Assembly (NCBI RefSeq): GCF_000830005.1
Contig: NZ_CP010407.1
Coordinates: 7,080,001-7,144,000 of the forward strand
DNA: 64,000 nucleotides
Source: Streptomyces vietnamensis
GTDB taxonomy: Bacteria > Actinomycetota > Actinomycetes > Streptomycetales > Streptomycetaceae
Direction: 5' to 3'
Part shown: positions 27,607 to 36,799 of the stretch, in pieces
Layout: every line of letters begins with the position of its first letter
How positions within the stretch are numbered: the first letter of the stretch is position 1
Position numbers and translations under genes: made by a program
Notes under the pieces: model-generated
Told to the model about the DNA's origin: nothing
Database searches by the model: none
Seen by the model: only the letters and a program-made list of their open reading frames with translations

Positions 27607-30597
27607 CTACGGGCGCAGGGCCGTGGCCAGTTGGGCGCGGGAGCGGACGTCGAGCTTCTGGTAGATGCGGGTCAGGCGCGCCTCCACCGTCTTGACGCTC
27701 AGGTACAGCTTCGCCGCCGCCTCCTGGTTGCTCGCGCCCTGGCCCACGAGCCGGGCCAGCCGCAGCTCCGCCTCCGTGAGCGAGGAGAGCGCGGGGACCG
27801 ACTCCTCGCCGCCCGTGCCGGGGCTGGTGGCCTCGCCTGCCGGGGTCTCGCTCGCGAGGGCCAGCCAGGGGGCCGCACCGGCCCGTTCGAAGACCGAGGC
27901 CGCCTCGTGCAGGGCGGTCTGCGCCGCCGACCGGCGCCGGCGGCGCCGCTCGACCCGGGCCAGGGCTATCAGCGCCCGCCCCCGCTCCAGGGGCAGCCCG
28001 GCCCGGCCGAAGCTCTCGGCCGTACGGGTGAGGAGATCGGCCGCCTCGTCCGTCCGGCCCTCCGCCGCCAGGCACAGGGCGTGCGCCCGGTCGCAGCCGA
28101 GGAGGACCGTGGACCGGCCGAGCCGTTCCGCCACCGGCCGCACCTCCGCGAGCAGCGCCAGGGCCTCGTCGCCCGCGTCCTGGGCGAGCAGCGCCTCGGC
28201 CAGCTCCTCGTGCCAGCGCAGCATCGAGGGGTCCACCGTCGACTGGGCGCGCTCGTCGGCCTGGACCCGGCGCAGGGTCTCCAGGGCGGCGGCGACGTCG
28301 CCGTTGATCAGCTGGACGCGGCCGAGCGCGTACCGGCTGCGGGAGAGGAAGACGCGGTCGCCCTCCTCCTCCGAGGCCTGGACGCTGCGGCGGGCATAGC
28401 TCGCGGCCCGCGCGAAGCTGCCGCCGGCGGTCTCGGCGAGCGCGAGCGTGTACCAGGCGGGACCGGGGGAGAGGCCCGCCTCCAGGGTGAGCGCGAGGGA
28501 CTGCCCCGCGTGCGCGAGGGCGGCCGCGCAGGCGCCCCTGCGGGACTCGATCGCGGCGAGCGTGGAGAACAGCTCGATCGTGTCCTCCACCGAGCCGCGC
28601 CGCTGGACCAGCGGAAGCAGCGCGTTCAGCTCGTCCCTGGCGTCGTTCAGCCGGTCGTCGAAGAGGGCGTGACGGATCGTCAGGATCTGGGCGGCGTTGC
28701 GGATGCCGAGCGGACGCTCGGCCCGTTCCAGGGCGCGGGCCTGCGCGAGCACGGTCTCCGCGTCCGGGAAGCCGAGGGCCCGCTCCATCCGCGCCTGCAC
28801 GGTCAGGGCCTGCGCGGCGAGCCGGGGATCGCCCATCGAGGAGGCCAGCGCGGCCGATTCGACCGCCGCCGTCCGCGAGCGCTCCGGATCGCCGTCCGCG
28901 AGCACGTACTTGACGGCGAGGCGCAGCTGCACGGCGGCCCGCAGGGCGGTGTCCCCCTCGGAGTCCTCCATGGCGTGGACGTACATCTCGTCGAGCCCGG
29001 TGAGCCCCTGGCCCGCGGTGTCGAGCACGGCGAGCCGCGCCCTGACCCGGTCGGACGGCACCGCGTCCCGGGCGAGCAGATCGGTCGCGGCCCGCATCGC
29101 GAGGTCGGCGCGGGCGGCGCGGGCGGCCTCCTCGGCGGCGTCGACGAGCCGCGCGATCCGCCGCGTCCCGTGCCGTCCCGGCGTCGACTCGGCGGCGAGC
29201 AGGGCCAGTTCGGCGGCGAGCGCGCTGTTCCCGCGCCGCCGGGCCAGGTCGGCGGCGGCCGCGACCTCGCCGGCCAGCTCCTCGTCCGGCCGCTCGGTGG
29301 CGAGCGCCCGGTGCCGTACCGCCTCGACGGGGTCGTCCACGACCTCCGCGAGCGCCGCGTGCCCGGCGCTCCGCTCGGCCCAACAGGCGTCGTGCACCAG
29401 GGTGGAGGGCAGCAGTCCGGCGGTGAAGGTCACCGAGCCGTCCTCGGAGAGCGACACCAGGTCGGCCCGCTCGGCCGCGGCGAGGTCGGCCTCCGCGGTG
29501 GGCCGCCCGGCGCGGCGCACCAGGGTGGCCGAGGGGCGCAGCGCGAGCGCGGCGAGCAGCAGCGTCTCGCGTACGGCGGGGGGCGCGGCGCCCAGGAGCT
29601 GGCGGGCGAGGTCGCGGGCGCGGCCCGAGAGCGTCAGCGCCTCCGCGTGGTGCACGGGGGTCCGCGCGTCGGCGAGCGAGCGGCCGACGGCGAGTGCGAG
29701 CCGCGGGTTGCCGCCGCTGGCGCGGTGGATGCGGCCGGCCATGCGGGAGGGCAGCCGGTGGTGGATGAGGAGTTCGGCGATCTCGTCGGCGTGCAGCGGC
29801 GGGACGCGCAGCACGTCCGCCTCGGACGGAACCCAGAGGTGCGCGGCGTGCGGGTCCTCGGAGCGGTGGCCCTCGCGGTACGGATAGTGGGCCTCGGCGT
29901 ACGGCTCGGGGGTCTCCACCGCCACCACCCGCAGCGCGGGCGGGGCCAGGTGGAGGGCGAAGCGGAGCAGGTCCGCGCTGTCCGCGTCGACGTTCTGCAC
30001 CCCGTCGACGACGACCAGGACGGGGCCGCGGCAGGTCAGGGCGCGCAGGATCCGGGCGATGCCGAGGCGCAGCGCGATCGGGTCCCAGCCGCCCGCCTCG
30101 ATCGGCGCCTCGCGGCAGAGCATGGCGACGGCGGTGCGCTGGGGACCCGGCAGCTGGTCGAAGACGCCGGAGGAGAAGATCCCGGAGTTGAGCACGCCGG
30201 AGGTGAGGATCCCGGAGGCGAGCGCGGCGGGGCTGAGCACGTCCACGGCCGCGTCGGCCGCGTACGGTTCGGACGCGGGGACGGCGGGGGCGGATGAGCC
30301 GGGCGGTTCGGGGCGGCTGGTGCCGAGGCCCGGCCAGGTCACGGTCGCGGCCACCGAGGCCACGAGCGCGGCGGCGGCCGCCCCGGGTATCTCGCGGTCG
30401 GACGGCAGGGTCGCGAGCCACAGCACGGTCTCGCCGCGCGCCTCGGCGCGGGCCGCCTCGGCGAGGGCGACCTCGGTCTTGCCGACGCCGGCGGGTCCGG
30501 TGAGCAGGGCGCGGCCCCGCGTGTGGAGGGCGCGTTCGAGCCGGGTGAGGAGTTCCTCCCGGCCCACCGGAGCAGGGCTCTGCGGAGCTGTCGTCAC
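27607..30597 (-). CDS. LAL-type LuxR regulator with AAA ATPase domain
   Basis: This large ATP-binding regulator (996 residues) has an N-terminal P-loop (Walker A GPAGVGKTEVA near residue 40) with Walker B-like VLVVVDGVQ, a long tetratricopeptide-like helical region, and a C-terminal LuxR helix-turn-helix (LTEAELRLARLVGQGASNQ, then AAKLYLSVKTVEARLTRIY). I chose the GTG at 30597; it opens the protein just before the PVGREELLTRLERAL block and has GGAGG upstream. LAL proteins activate genes in response to ligands. It lies downstream of and co-oriented with the subtilisin gene, with a dre-like site and a large palindrome in between. Confidence 0.87.
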   Translation of the reverse strand: MTTAPQSPAPVGREELLTRLERALHTRGRALLTGPAGVGKTEVALAEAARAEARGETVLWLATLPSDREIPGAAAAALVASVAATVTWPGLGTSRPEPPGSSAPAVPASEPYAADAAVDVLSPAALASGILTSGVLNSGIFSSGVFDQLPGPQRTAVAMLCREAPIEAGGWDPIALRLGIARILRALTCRGPVLVVVDGVQNVDADSADLLRFALHLAPPALRVVAVETPEPYAEAHYPYREGHRSEDPHAAHLWVPSEADVLRVPPLHADEIAELLIHHRLPSRMAGRIHRASGGNPRLALAVGRSLADARTPVHHAEALTLSGRARDLARQLLGAAPPAVRETLLLAALALRPSATLVRRAGRPTAEADLAAAERADLVSLSEDGSVTFTAGLLPSTLVHDACWAERSAGHAALAEVVDDPVEAVRHRALATERPDEELAGEVAAAADLARRRGNSALAAELALLAAESTPGRHGTRRIARLVDAAEEAARAARADLAMRAATDLLARDAVPSDRVRARLAVLDTAGQGLTGLDEMYVHAMEDSEGDTALRAAVQLRLAVKYVLADGDPERSRTAAVESAALASSMGDPRLAAQALTVQARMERALGFPDAETVLAQARALERAERPLGIRNAAQILTIRHALFDDRLNDARDELNALLPLVQRRGSVEDTIELFSTLAAIESRRGACAAALAHAGQSLALTLEAGLSPGPAWYTLALAETAGGSFARAASYARRSVQASEEEGDRVFLSRSRYALGRVQLINGDVAAALETLRRVQADERAQSTVDPSMLRWHEELAEALLAQDAGDEALALLAEVRPVAERLGRSTVLLGCDRAHALCLAAEGRTDEAADLLTRTAESFGRAGLPLERGRALIALARVERRRRRRSAAQTALHEAASVFERAGAAPWLALASETPAGEATSPGTGGEESVPALSSLTEAELRLARLVGQGASNQEAAAKLYLSVKTVEARLTRIYQKLDVRSRAQLATALRP

Positions 30598-30670
30598 TGT
30601 CCACCACCTCCGGCCCCTCGGGTCCGGCCCATGGACCCCGTGCGCAGAGGATACGGAGCCCACCGGCACA

Positions 30671-30711
30671 GTCCAGGGCCCTTGTCCGACATACGGACAG
30701 GGGGCCTGGAC
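30671..30711. promoter_or_regulatory. 41-bp palindrome in the LAL regulator leader
   Basis: An imperfect dyad runs from GTCCAGGGCCCTTGTCCG to CGGACAGGGGGCCTGGAC around a short ACATA centre. It lies 74-114 bases upstream of the GTG start and could be an operator or a leader hairpin. Confidence 0.6.
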
Positions 30712-30742
30712 CGCGCACGCTCCCACAACGCCAGGACGCGCC

Positions 30743-30757
30743 AGTGGTGTAGACCAC
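30743..30757. promoter_or_regulatory. dre-like (DasR-type) site upstream of the LAL regulator
   Basis: AGTGGTGTAGACCAC differs by one base from the palindromic core TGGTCTAGACCA typical of DasR binding sites (N-acetylglucosamine control in Streptomyces). It sits about 150 bases upstream of the LAL start and 65 bases beyond the subtilisin stop. Sequence match only. Confidence 0.5.
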
Positions 30758-30822
30758 GGGCGCGTCGCTGACCAGCAAAGATGCTGATGTGGGGGGTGGT
30801 TCAGGGGTGGTGCGGTGGTGCT

Positions 30823-32655
30823 TTAGAAGGTGAGGCTCCAGGAGTCGATGTAGCCGGTGTCACCCGTGGCCACATCCTGGACCCGGAGCTTCCAGGTGCC
30901 GTTGGCGACCTCGCTCGACGCGTCGACCGTGTAGGTGGCGATGACGTTGTCGGCGCTGTCCGAGGAGGACGAGGTCTTCAGGTTGCGCACCGTGCCGTCG
31001 GGGGCGACCAGGTCGACGACCAGGTCTCCGCGCCAGGTGTGCTTGATGTCCACGCCGACCTTGAGGGTGGCGGGGGCGTTGCCCGTGACACCGGTGACGT
31101 TGATCGAGGACGTCACGGTGGTGTTGTCCGGGATCTGGACGTCCGTCGCGTTGGTGAAGACGGTGCCGCTCGGCGGGGTGGTGTTGAGGACCGCGTTCAC
31201 GGACTTCGCGGCGTCGGCGATGCCGGTGCCGCAGCCGCCGGTGCAGGTGCCGGGCAGCGGACGGGCGTTGTTCTTGATCGCGGACTCGATCTCGGCCGGG
31301 GTGAGGGTGCTCTTGGCCGACTTCAGCAGGGCGGCGAGGCCGGCGATGTGCGGCGCGGCCATCGAGGTGCCCTGGTAGGGCTTGTACGTCTCGGTCGACT
31401 GGGTCGTCAGACCCGAGTTCAGCGTCGAGTAGATCGCGTTCTCGGGGGTGGTGACGGTGCCGGGCGTGTCGGTGGCGTTGCGGGTCTCGCCGCCGGGCGC
31501 GGCCACGTCCACGATGGTGCCGTAGTTGGAGTAGTACGAACGGCTGCCGGCGCGGTTGGTCGACGCCACGGTGATGACGCCGGTGCAGTTCGCGGGCGTG
31601 AAGCCGGAGGCGTTGGCGTTGCTGTTGCCCGCGGCGACGACGACGGTGGTGCCGCGCGAGACGGCGCCGTTGATCGCGGTCTGGTAGACGCTCGGGCAGG
31701 TGGCGCTCGCGCCGCCCAGGCTCATGTTGATGACCTTGGCCGGGTTCGGGTTGGCCGGGACGCCCGGCACGGTGCCGCCGGAGGCCCAGGTGATCGCGTC
31801 GGCGATGTCGGAGGACGAGCCGCCGCACTTGCCGAGCACGCGCACGGGCTCGATCTTCGCGTTGTACGCGATGCCCGCGATGCCCTTGGTGTTGTTGGTG
31901 ACCGCGGCGATGGTGCCGGCCACGTGGGTGCCGTGCCAGGAGGAGTTCGAGGCGGTGGAGCCGGTGCCGCACTCGCCGTCGGTGGCGTTCCAGTCGCCCT
32001 CGTCCTTCGAGTCCGCGTCGCGGCCGTTGCCGTCGCGGGCGTCGGCGGCGGTGGAGATGAAGTCGTAACCGGGGATGACGTTGGCCGCCAGGTCCGAGTG
32101 GGCCGCGTAGCCGGTGTCGATGACGGCGACGGTGACGCCGGAGCCGGTGGCCTTGTCCCAGGCTGCAGGAACGTTCATGCCACCGGTGGGCTCGAAGAGG
32201 TCCCACTGCTTGGCGTAGTCGGTGTCGTCGGGGGTGACCGCCATCGCGTAGGCGCGGATGTCGGGCTCGACCGAGGCGACGGCCGGGTCGGCGCGGAACG
32301 CGTTCATGACCTCGGTCACGTCCTGCTTGGTCGCCTTGCCGCCCAGGTTCACCAGGGCGCCACCGCCGGCGAGGCGGCGCTCGAAGGAGAGCTTCTCGCC
32401 CGTCTTCGCGGCCTTCTCGGCCGTGTCGCTCTTCGCGGCGGTGTTGGAACCGGCCTCGGGGGTCCGGCTCTTGTAGGTGACGATCACCTTCTCGACGGGG
32501 GCGTTGGGAAGCGCCCGCATCGCCTGCGAAGCCGGAGCCGGCTTCGGGGTGGCAGCGACCGGGGTTGCGGCGAACGCCCCGGAAGTCATGGCAGCGGCAC
32601 CGAGGATCGCGGCGCTCGCGACCACGGATATGACTCTCCGCCTGGAACCGTTCAA
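30823..32655 (-). CDS. Secreted subtilisin-like serine protease (S8) with P-domain
   Basis: The 610-residue pre-proprotein starts at a TTG preceded by AAGGG. It has a signal peptide (SRRRVISVVASAAILGA through SGAFA), an I9 propeptide ending before residue 150, an S8 catalytic domain and a C-terminal P-domain (from about 520, IPDNTTVTSSINVTGVTG, ending GYIDSWSLTF). The catalytic triad is visible: Asp in VAVIDTGY (about 180), His in WHGTHVAGT (about 242) and Ser in GTSMAAPH (about 430). The P-domain assists folding and stability in kexin-like enzymes. The LAL regulator gene lies downstream in the same direction. Extracellular proteolysis is likely. Confidence 0.93.
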   Translation of the reverse strand: MNGSRRRVISVVASAAILGAAAMTSGAFAATPVAATPKPAPASQAMRALPNAPVEKVIVTYKSRTPEAGSNTAAKSDTAEKAAKTGEKLSFERRLAGGGALVNLGGKATKQDVTEVMNAFRADPAVASVEPDIRAYAMAVTPDDTDYAKQWDLFEPTGGMNVPAAWDKATGSGVTVAVIDTGYAAHSDLAANVIPGYDFISTAADARDGNGRDADSKDEGDWNATDGECGTGSTASNSSWHGTHVAGTIAAVTNNTKGIAGIAYNAKIEPVRVLGKCGGSSSDIADAITWASGGTVPGVPANPNPAKVINMSLGGASATCPSVYQTAINGAVSRGTTVVVAAGNSNANASGFTPANCTGVITVASTNRAGSRSYYSNYGTIVDVAAPGGETRNATDTPGTVTTPENAIYSTLNSGLTTQSTETYKPYQGTSMAAPHIAGLAALLKSAKSTLTPAEIESAIKNNARPLPGTCTGGCGTGIADAAKSVNAVLNTTPPSGTVFTNATDVQIPDNTTVTSSINVTGVTGNAPATLKVGVDIKHTWRGDLVVDLVAPDGTVRNLKTSSSSDSADNVIATYTVDASSEVANGTWKLRVQDVATGDTGYIDSWSLTF

Positions 32656-33139
32656 GGTGTGGCCCTTTCGAGTACGACGTAACTGCGGAGCAGTGGCGGC
32701 GGCGCGGGGACGCACGGGGCGAAGTGGGGTCGCGTCCGAGGTTCCCTGGGCTTGGGGGGCCCGTGCGCCGCCACCGGCGCGACGGCCCGGGTCAAGGCCG
32801 CCACCGGCGGACAGCACCCTCCGCATGCACCTGTCAGGGTGCGCTCGGGGGATGATATCTGCCGGTGCGGAGGACAGTAGGGAACGGGGGGGTGAACCCG
32901 ATACGGGGAAAACCCTTGTCCCCCCTCAAGGGGTGGCAGGGGTCCGGCGAGGGGGAGGGGCTGAGGGGCCCCGAGGACCCCTGGGGGGAAGGTGTTTGGC
33001 GCGCGAGGGACGGGAGTCCGTCACGGGACGCCCTGGCGGGCACCGTACGCGCCGTCACGGGTCTGTTCGGGGGCGGGGGTGGTGGGGCGGCCGGGGTCGT
33101 ACGGGGGCGGGTCGGCCGGGTTCGTACGGGGGTGGCGGA
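32656..33139. other. Spacer upstream of the subtilisin gene
   Basis: No gene is supported. The part nearest the protease should hold its promoter. Further out are short G/C palindromes (for example ACCCTTG with CAAGGGGT near 32915) and two copies of a CGTACGGGGG-type block (33098-33133) just behind the GNAT stop. Confidence 0.5.
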
Positions 33140-33991
33140 TCAGCCGAGTTCGAGCGTGGTGACGCCGAAGACGCGCTCGCGGGCTACTGGGCGGACCGGG
33201 CCCGTGTACATCCTGGCCGTCTCGAACGTCGGCTCCAGACCGCGCTCCTGGGCCAGCAGGGCCGCCGCCGGGTTCGCCTCCGGCATGTCGACCGCGATCC
33301 GGGCCGCGCCGAACTCCCGCGCCTCGGCGGCGAGCCCGTCGAGGAGGGCGGCCGCGTCGGCCGGGGTGTCCGCGAACAGAGGCCCCACACGCGCCTCGTC
33401 CTCGGCGGGACGAACCACGCCATACCCGGTCAGACGCCCGTCGACGACCCGGGCCAGCGCTCGATGGCCGGGAGTGGTGAGCCAGGCGTCCAGGAACAGG
33501 GGCCGGTCGGCGTGGTGGCAGAGGCCGTCGTACGCGGCGAGGGCGACCCGGTCGACGCGCTCGGCGGCCACCAGGCCGGCCACCGGGCGGGCGGGGGCGG
33601 GGACCTCGCCCACGTACCGCGCGGTGCGGTAGGCCGTGGTGAAGCCGGAGCGCCGGTAGTTGTCCTGCTGCGCCGGCACCCCGTCGAGCCCGACGGCCCG
33701 GCCGCCCGCGTGGGCGAGGCCGGCCCGCCAGGTGGCCAGGCCGTAGCCGAGACCGCGGAGTTCGGGGCGGACGAGGTAGAAGCCGAGGAAGGCGTAGGAG
33801 TCGTCGTAGTTGACGACCGAGATGGCGGAAACGGGCTCCCCTTCGACCCGGCCGAGGAAGAAGCCGGCGGGGTCCTGCGCGAAGAACGCCGGGATGTCGG
33901 AGAGACCGGGGTTCCAGCCCTCCTCGGCGGCCCAGGACCGCACGAGCGCCCACTCCTGCGGGGTGGCGGACGAGACGGACAGCGAGGTCAT
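33140..33991 (-). CDS. GNAT-family N-acetyltransferase
   Basis: The 283-residue product is a tandem GNAT protein. The N-terminal domain (about 1-130) has the acetyl-CoA motif VRPELRGLGYGLATWRAGL, and the C-terminal half (about 150-280) resembles the second, degenerate acetyltransferase domain found in such proteins. The ATG at 33991 has GAAGGG upstream. It stands alone between two long spacers. The acceptor substrate cannot be predicted. Confidence 0.85.
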   Translation of the reverse strand: MTSLSVSSATPQEWALVRSWAAEEGWNPGLSDIPAFFAQDPAGFFLGRVEGEPVSAISVVNYDDSYAFLGFYLVRPELRGLGYGLATWRAGLAHAGGRAVGLDGVPAQQDNYRRSGFTTAYRTARYVGEVPAPARPVAGLVAAERVDRVALAAYDGLCHHADRPLFLDAWLTTPGHRALARVVDGRLTGYGVVRPAEDEARVGPLFADTPADAAALLDGLAAEAREFGAARIAVDMPEANPAAALLAQERGLEPTFETARMYTGPVRPVARERVFGVTTLELG

Positions 33992-34084
33992 GGGGGTGCC
34001 CTTCGACGACCGGCGGGAGCCCGAGTGGTCGGAACCCGGGCAAAGCGCGCCGAGCATAACGCCGTGCGGTCGCCCGCAGGCCCG

Positions 34085-34410
34085 ACGCCGATCGATTCCG
34101 GCCGCACGGCCGACAGCCGCGCCCGTGGGGGCGACGCCCCCGCCCCGTGCGACCCGAGCCCCGTGGGGGCCCCGCCCCGTGTGGCCCGAGCCCCGTGCGG
34201 GCCCGCGCCCCACCCCGCGTGCCTGCGCCCGCCCCCGGCTGCCCGGTGCCTGCGTGTGGGCCCGCGCCCGTGCTGGGCGTCGCTCCGTGCCCGTGTGGGC
34301 CCACGCCCCGCCTCGTGTGGGCCCGTGCCCCGCGCCCGTGTGGGCCCGCGCCCGGCAGGCCGGTGCCCCCGCCGTGTGGCCCCGCGCCGGGGCGGGCGGT
34401 GCGCACCGCC
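34085..34410. repeat. GC-rich degenerate repeat tract
   Basis: About 320 bases are composed of variant copies of CGTGTGGGCCCGCGCCC and CCGAGCCCCGTG, with 15-20-base spacing. Open frames through it are low-complexity artefacts. It lies between the GNAT start and a large palindrome. Confidence 0.7.
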
Positions 34411-34615
34411 GTGTGGGCAATCGTCCCGCTGGGGCGGGACGGGTGGGCACACGGGACGGCGCCCCCAGCGGCGCCTCCGCGTTCCGCGCCTGGACCCGCA
34501 CCCCAGCGGCGCCGCACGACGTGGTGCGGGTTCAGGCGCGGAAGCCTCGGGCGCCGGCAGGGCGTGGGTCCGTTGTGCCCACCCGTTCCGCCCCAGCGGA
34601 ACGATTGCCCACAAC
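34411..34615. repeat. 205-bp nested palindrome
   Basis: The outer arms (34411-34452 and 34572-34615) share GTGGGCAATCG, CGCTGGGGCGG and CGGGTGGGCAC in inverted orientation. The inner arms (34484-34502 and 34523-34541) match in 18 of 19 bases and are concentric at 34513. The whole can form a long cruciform or RNA hairpin. It lies beyond the NAD-kinase-like gene end and may also act as a terminator. Confidence 0.85.
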
Positions 34616-34748
34616 GGGGGGGCGGCGGGGGCACCGACCCGGACGGGCGCAGCCCACAACGGCGGGGCGCAGGCCGCAGCGGGCGCCGGCCCGCAACGGG
34701 CGGGGCGCCGGCCCGGTGGGCGTAGGCCCGCAACGCGGTGGCGGGTGT

Positions 34749-35648
34749 TCAGTGGACCAGCCGCAAGCGGGAGCCCGCCACCGTCAGGCGGATCGTCTGG
34801 CCCCAGGTCAGTTCCAGGGCGTCCGACTCGACGCCGTCACCGAAGGCGACCAGCCGGTCCGACTCGACGGTGAGCCGCAGGCCCCGGCCCGCCTCCAGCA
34901 GGCCCTCCACGCGGGCGGTGCCGGTCGTCGGCGACGGCCAGGCCTCGCGGACGAACCAGGCGAGCCGCGCGTCCGAGGGCGCGGGCAGGGCGAGCGTGCT
35001 GGAGCGCTGCTCCCACAGGGAGCGGAGCCAGCCCGTGGCGCCCGTCCCGGTGCCGACCAGGACGCCCGAGGAGGCCTGGGCCTCGGGCGGGACGTCCGTG
35101 CCGTCGAGCGCGAGGGAGTAGCGGGCCGTCTGGTGGCCCGGCGGACCGACATAGATCTCGTTCAGCGCCAGGAGCCGCTGCGCGTCGTCGGTGACGGCCT
35201 CGACCATCGTCAGCTCGTCGACCGCCGCCCCGGCCCCCGCCGCGTACGGAAGGAGACGCCGCGCCCGGTCCGGCCGGTGCCGGACCAGGACGCCCGGGTT
35301 GCGTCCGGGGTCGGCGTCGATGCCGATGACGGGCTGCCCCGTCAGGTACTTCGCCGCGTTGGCGACGAGACCGTCCTGCCCCACCACGACCACGACGTCC
35401 TCGGGGCCGAACAGGAACCGGTCCAGATCGGCGCGTTCGACCCGCGTCTGGCGCCACGTCAGCGGAACCGCGCCCGCCACCTCGGCGAGCGCCCGCCGGG
35501 TCCGCTCGTGCCGCTCGCGCACCGCGTCGACGGAGCGGCCGCGCGCGGCGAGGAAGAACGCGGCCTGCCCGTGCGTGCCGTGCCGGGCGAGCAGCTCCTC
35601 GTACTCCGTGGTCCGGTGCACGAGCACCGCGCGCGGCGCGAGGCTCAC
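34749..35648 (-). CDS. NAD(+)/NADH kinase-family protein
   Basis: The 299-residue protein has the NAD kinase fold. It shows VVVVGQDGLVANAAKYL in place of the usual GGDGT loop, then GIDADPGRNPGVL, NEIYVGPPGHQ and SSGVLVGTGTGATGW. The altered phosphate-loop motif (GQDG) and the lack of the classical GGDGT raise doubt about true NAD kinase activity. The GTG start overlaps the SPFH stop, so translation is coupled. A paralogous NAD kinase elsewhere in the genome would be expected to do the housekeeping reaction. Confidence 0.85.
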   Translation of the reverse strand: MSLAPRAVLVHRTTEYEELLARHGTHGQAAFFLAARGRSVDAVRERHERTRRALAEVAGAVPLTWRQTRVERADLDRFLFGPEDVVVVVGQDGLVANAAKYLTGQPVIGIDADPGRNPGVLVRHRPDRARRLLPYAAGAGAAVDELTMVEAVTDDAQRLLALNEIYVGPPGHQTARYSLALDGTDVPPEAQASSGVLVGTGTGATGWLRSLWEQRSSTLALPAPSDARLAWFVREAWPSPTTGTARVEGLLEAGRGLRLTVESDRLVAFGDGVESDALELTWGQTIRLTVAGSRLRLVH

Positions 35649-36658
35649 GGCCGCGCCCCGCCCTCGCCGCCGCCCAGCTTGGCGAGCAGCCCGGTCAGCA
35701 CGTCAGGGGAGAGCGTGAGGTGCTCGATGCGCGGCAGGTTCTCCGCGGCCCGGGTCACGGCCAGGGCCTGCAGGACCGCCGGGTCGGCCTCCGCGTGCGC
35801 CCGCAGCCACGCGGACTGCGCCCCGGCGCGCGCCTCGCCGACCTCCCGTGCCGCCTCCGCCTCGGCCCGCGCGAGCCGGACCTTCCGCAGGGCCTCGGCC
35901 TCGGCCCGTACCGCGTCGGCGGCCGCGTTCTCCTCGGCCTCGCGGCGGGCGTTGGTGCCGCGCTGCTCGACGAGCCGCTCCTCCTGCCGGGCGAGCTCGA
36001 TCTTGCTGGCGAGCTCGTTCTCGGCGATGGCGCGTTCCCGCTCGACGGCGACCGCGCGGCGCTCGTACGTCGCCCGGTCGGCCTCCTGCTGGATCTGCTC
36101 CCGCGCGGGGGTCCGCAGGGCGCGCTCGACCTCCGGCTCGGGGCGGATCGCGACGACCCGGACCGCGACGACCTCGATGCCGGTGTCCGGCAGGCGCGGC
36201 TCGGCGGCGAGTCCGGCCGCGATGCGGTCCCGTACCGCCGCCACGCCGTCGACGAGCGCGGCGGCGAGCGTGGTGCGGGCGAGGACGTCGAGGGCGTGCT
36301 GCTGGGCGGTCTCGGTGAGGAGGGTGGCGAGCTGCTCGAGCGGTGTGCCGCGCCACGCGCCCGTGTCGGGGTCGATGGAGAAGTCGAGCCGGGTGGCCGC
36401 CGCGCCCGGGTCGCCGATCCGGTACGTGACGGTGGACTGCACGCTCACGTCCTGGAAGTCGGCGGTGCGGGCGTGGAAGGCCATCGCGAGCTCGCGGTCG
36501 TTCACCGGCACTTCGGAGAGCGCGGCGGTGAGCGGCCGGAACCAGAAGCTCAGCCCCTCGCCGTCGTGCACGAGCCGGCCGCGGCGCTGGTGGCGGATGT
36601 GGGCGGTGGGTGCGGAGCGCAGATGGCGCCAGCCTGCCCGCCGGGTGATGTCGGCCAT
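35645..36658 (-). CDS. SPFH/band 7-domain protein
   Basis: The 337-residue protein has an SPFH domain (about 20-190; LDFSIDPDTGAW, VDGVAAVRDRIAAGL, GIEVVAVRVVAI). A long charged Ala/Glu-rich coiled coil (about 195-295) follows, and the chain ends with LARAEAEAAREVGEARAG and LTGLLAKLGG. No clear transmembrane helix is seen at the N-terminus, unlike flotillins, so membrane attachment is uncertain. AAGGGGG lies upstream of the ATG at 36658. It is the first gene of a two-gene unit with the NAD-kinase-like gene, controlled by a doubled operator. Confidence 0.85.
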   Translation of the reverse strand: MADITRRAGWRHLRSAPTAHIRHQRRGRLVHDGEGLSFWFRPLTAALSEVPVNDRELAMAFHARTADFQDVSVQSTVTYRIGDPGAAATRLDFSIDPDTGAWRGTPLEQLATLLTETAQQHALDVLARTTLAAALVDGVAAVRDRIAAGLAAEPRLPDTGIEVVAVRVVAIRPEPEVERALRTPAREQIQQEADRATYERRAVAVERERAIAENELASKIELARQEERLVEQRGTNARREAEENAAADAVRAEAEALRKVRLARAEAEAAREVGEARAGAQSAWLRAHAEADPAVLQALAVTRAAENLPRIEHLTLSPDVLTGLLAKLGGGEGGARP

Positions 36659-36671
36659 GGAAACCCCCTTG

Positions 36672-36719
36672 TCGTCATGTTGACGATAGGGGTTCGGATA
36701 GTTGTCGTCAAGATGACGA
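36672..36719. promoter_or_regulatory. Pair of identical palindromic operators upstream of the SPFH gene
   Basis: TCGTCATGTTGACGA (36672-36686) and TCGTCAAGATGACGA (36705-36719) are both perfect dyads of the form TCGTCA-nnn-TGACGA. They are 33 bases apart, three helical turns, which favours cooperative binding. They lie 14-61 bases before the SPFH ATG. Confidence 0.75.
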
Positions 36720-36799
36720 ATTCGGGGGTCCCCGTACGCCGAGGGGGCGACGGCCGTGTGGCCGTCGCCCCCTGGGTCCGGTCGGCGTGACCGCCGTAC

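Noticed and set aside
34085..34740. Open frames through the GC repeat tract and palindrome
   Set aside because: Low-complexity Pro/Arg/Gly translations follow the repeats and no start with ribosome binding site or family match is seen.
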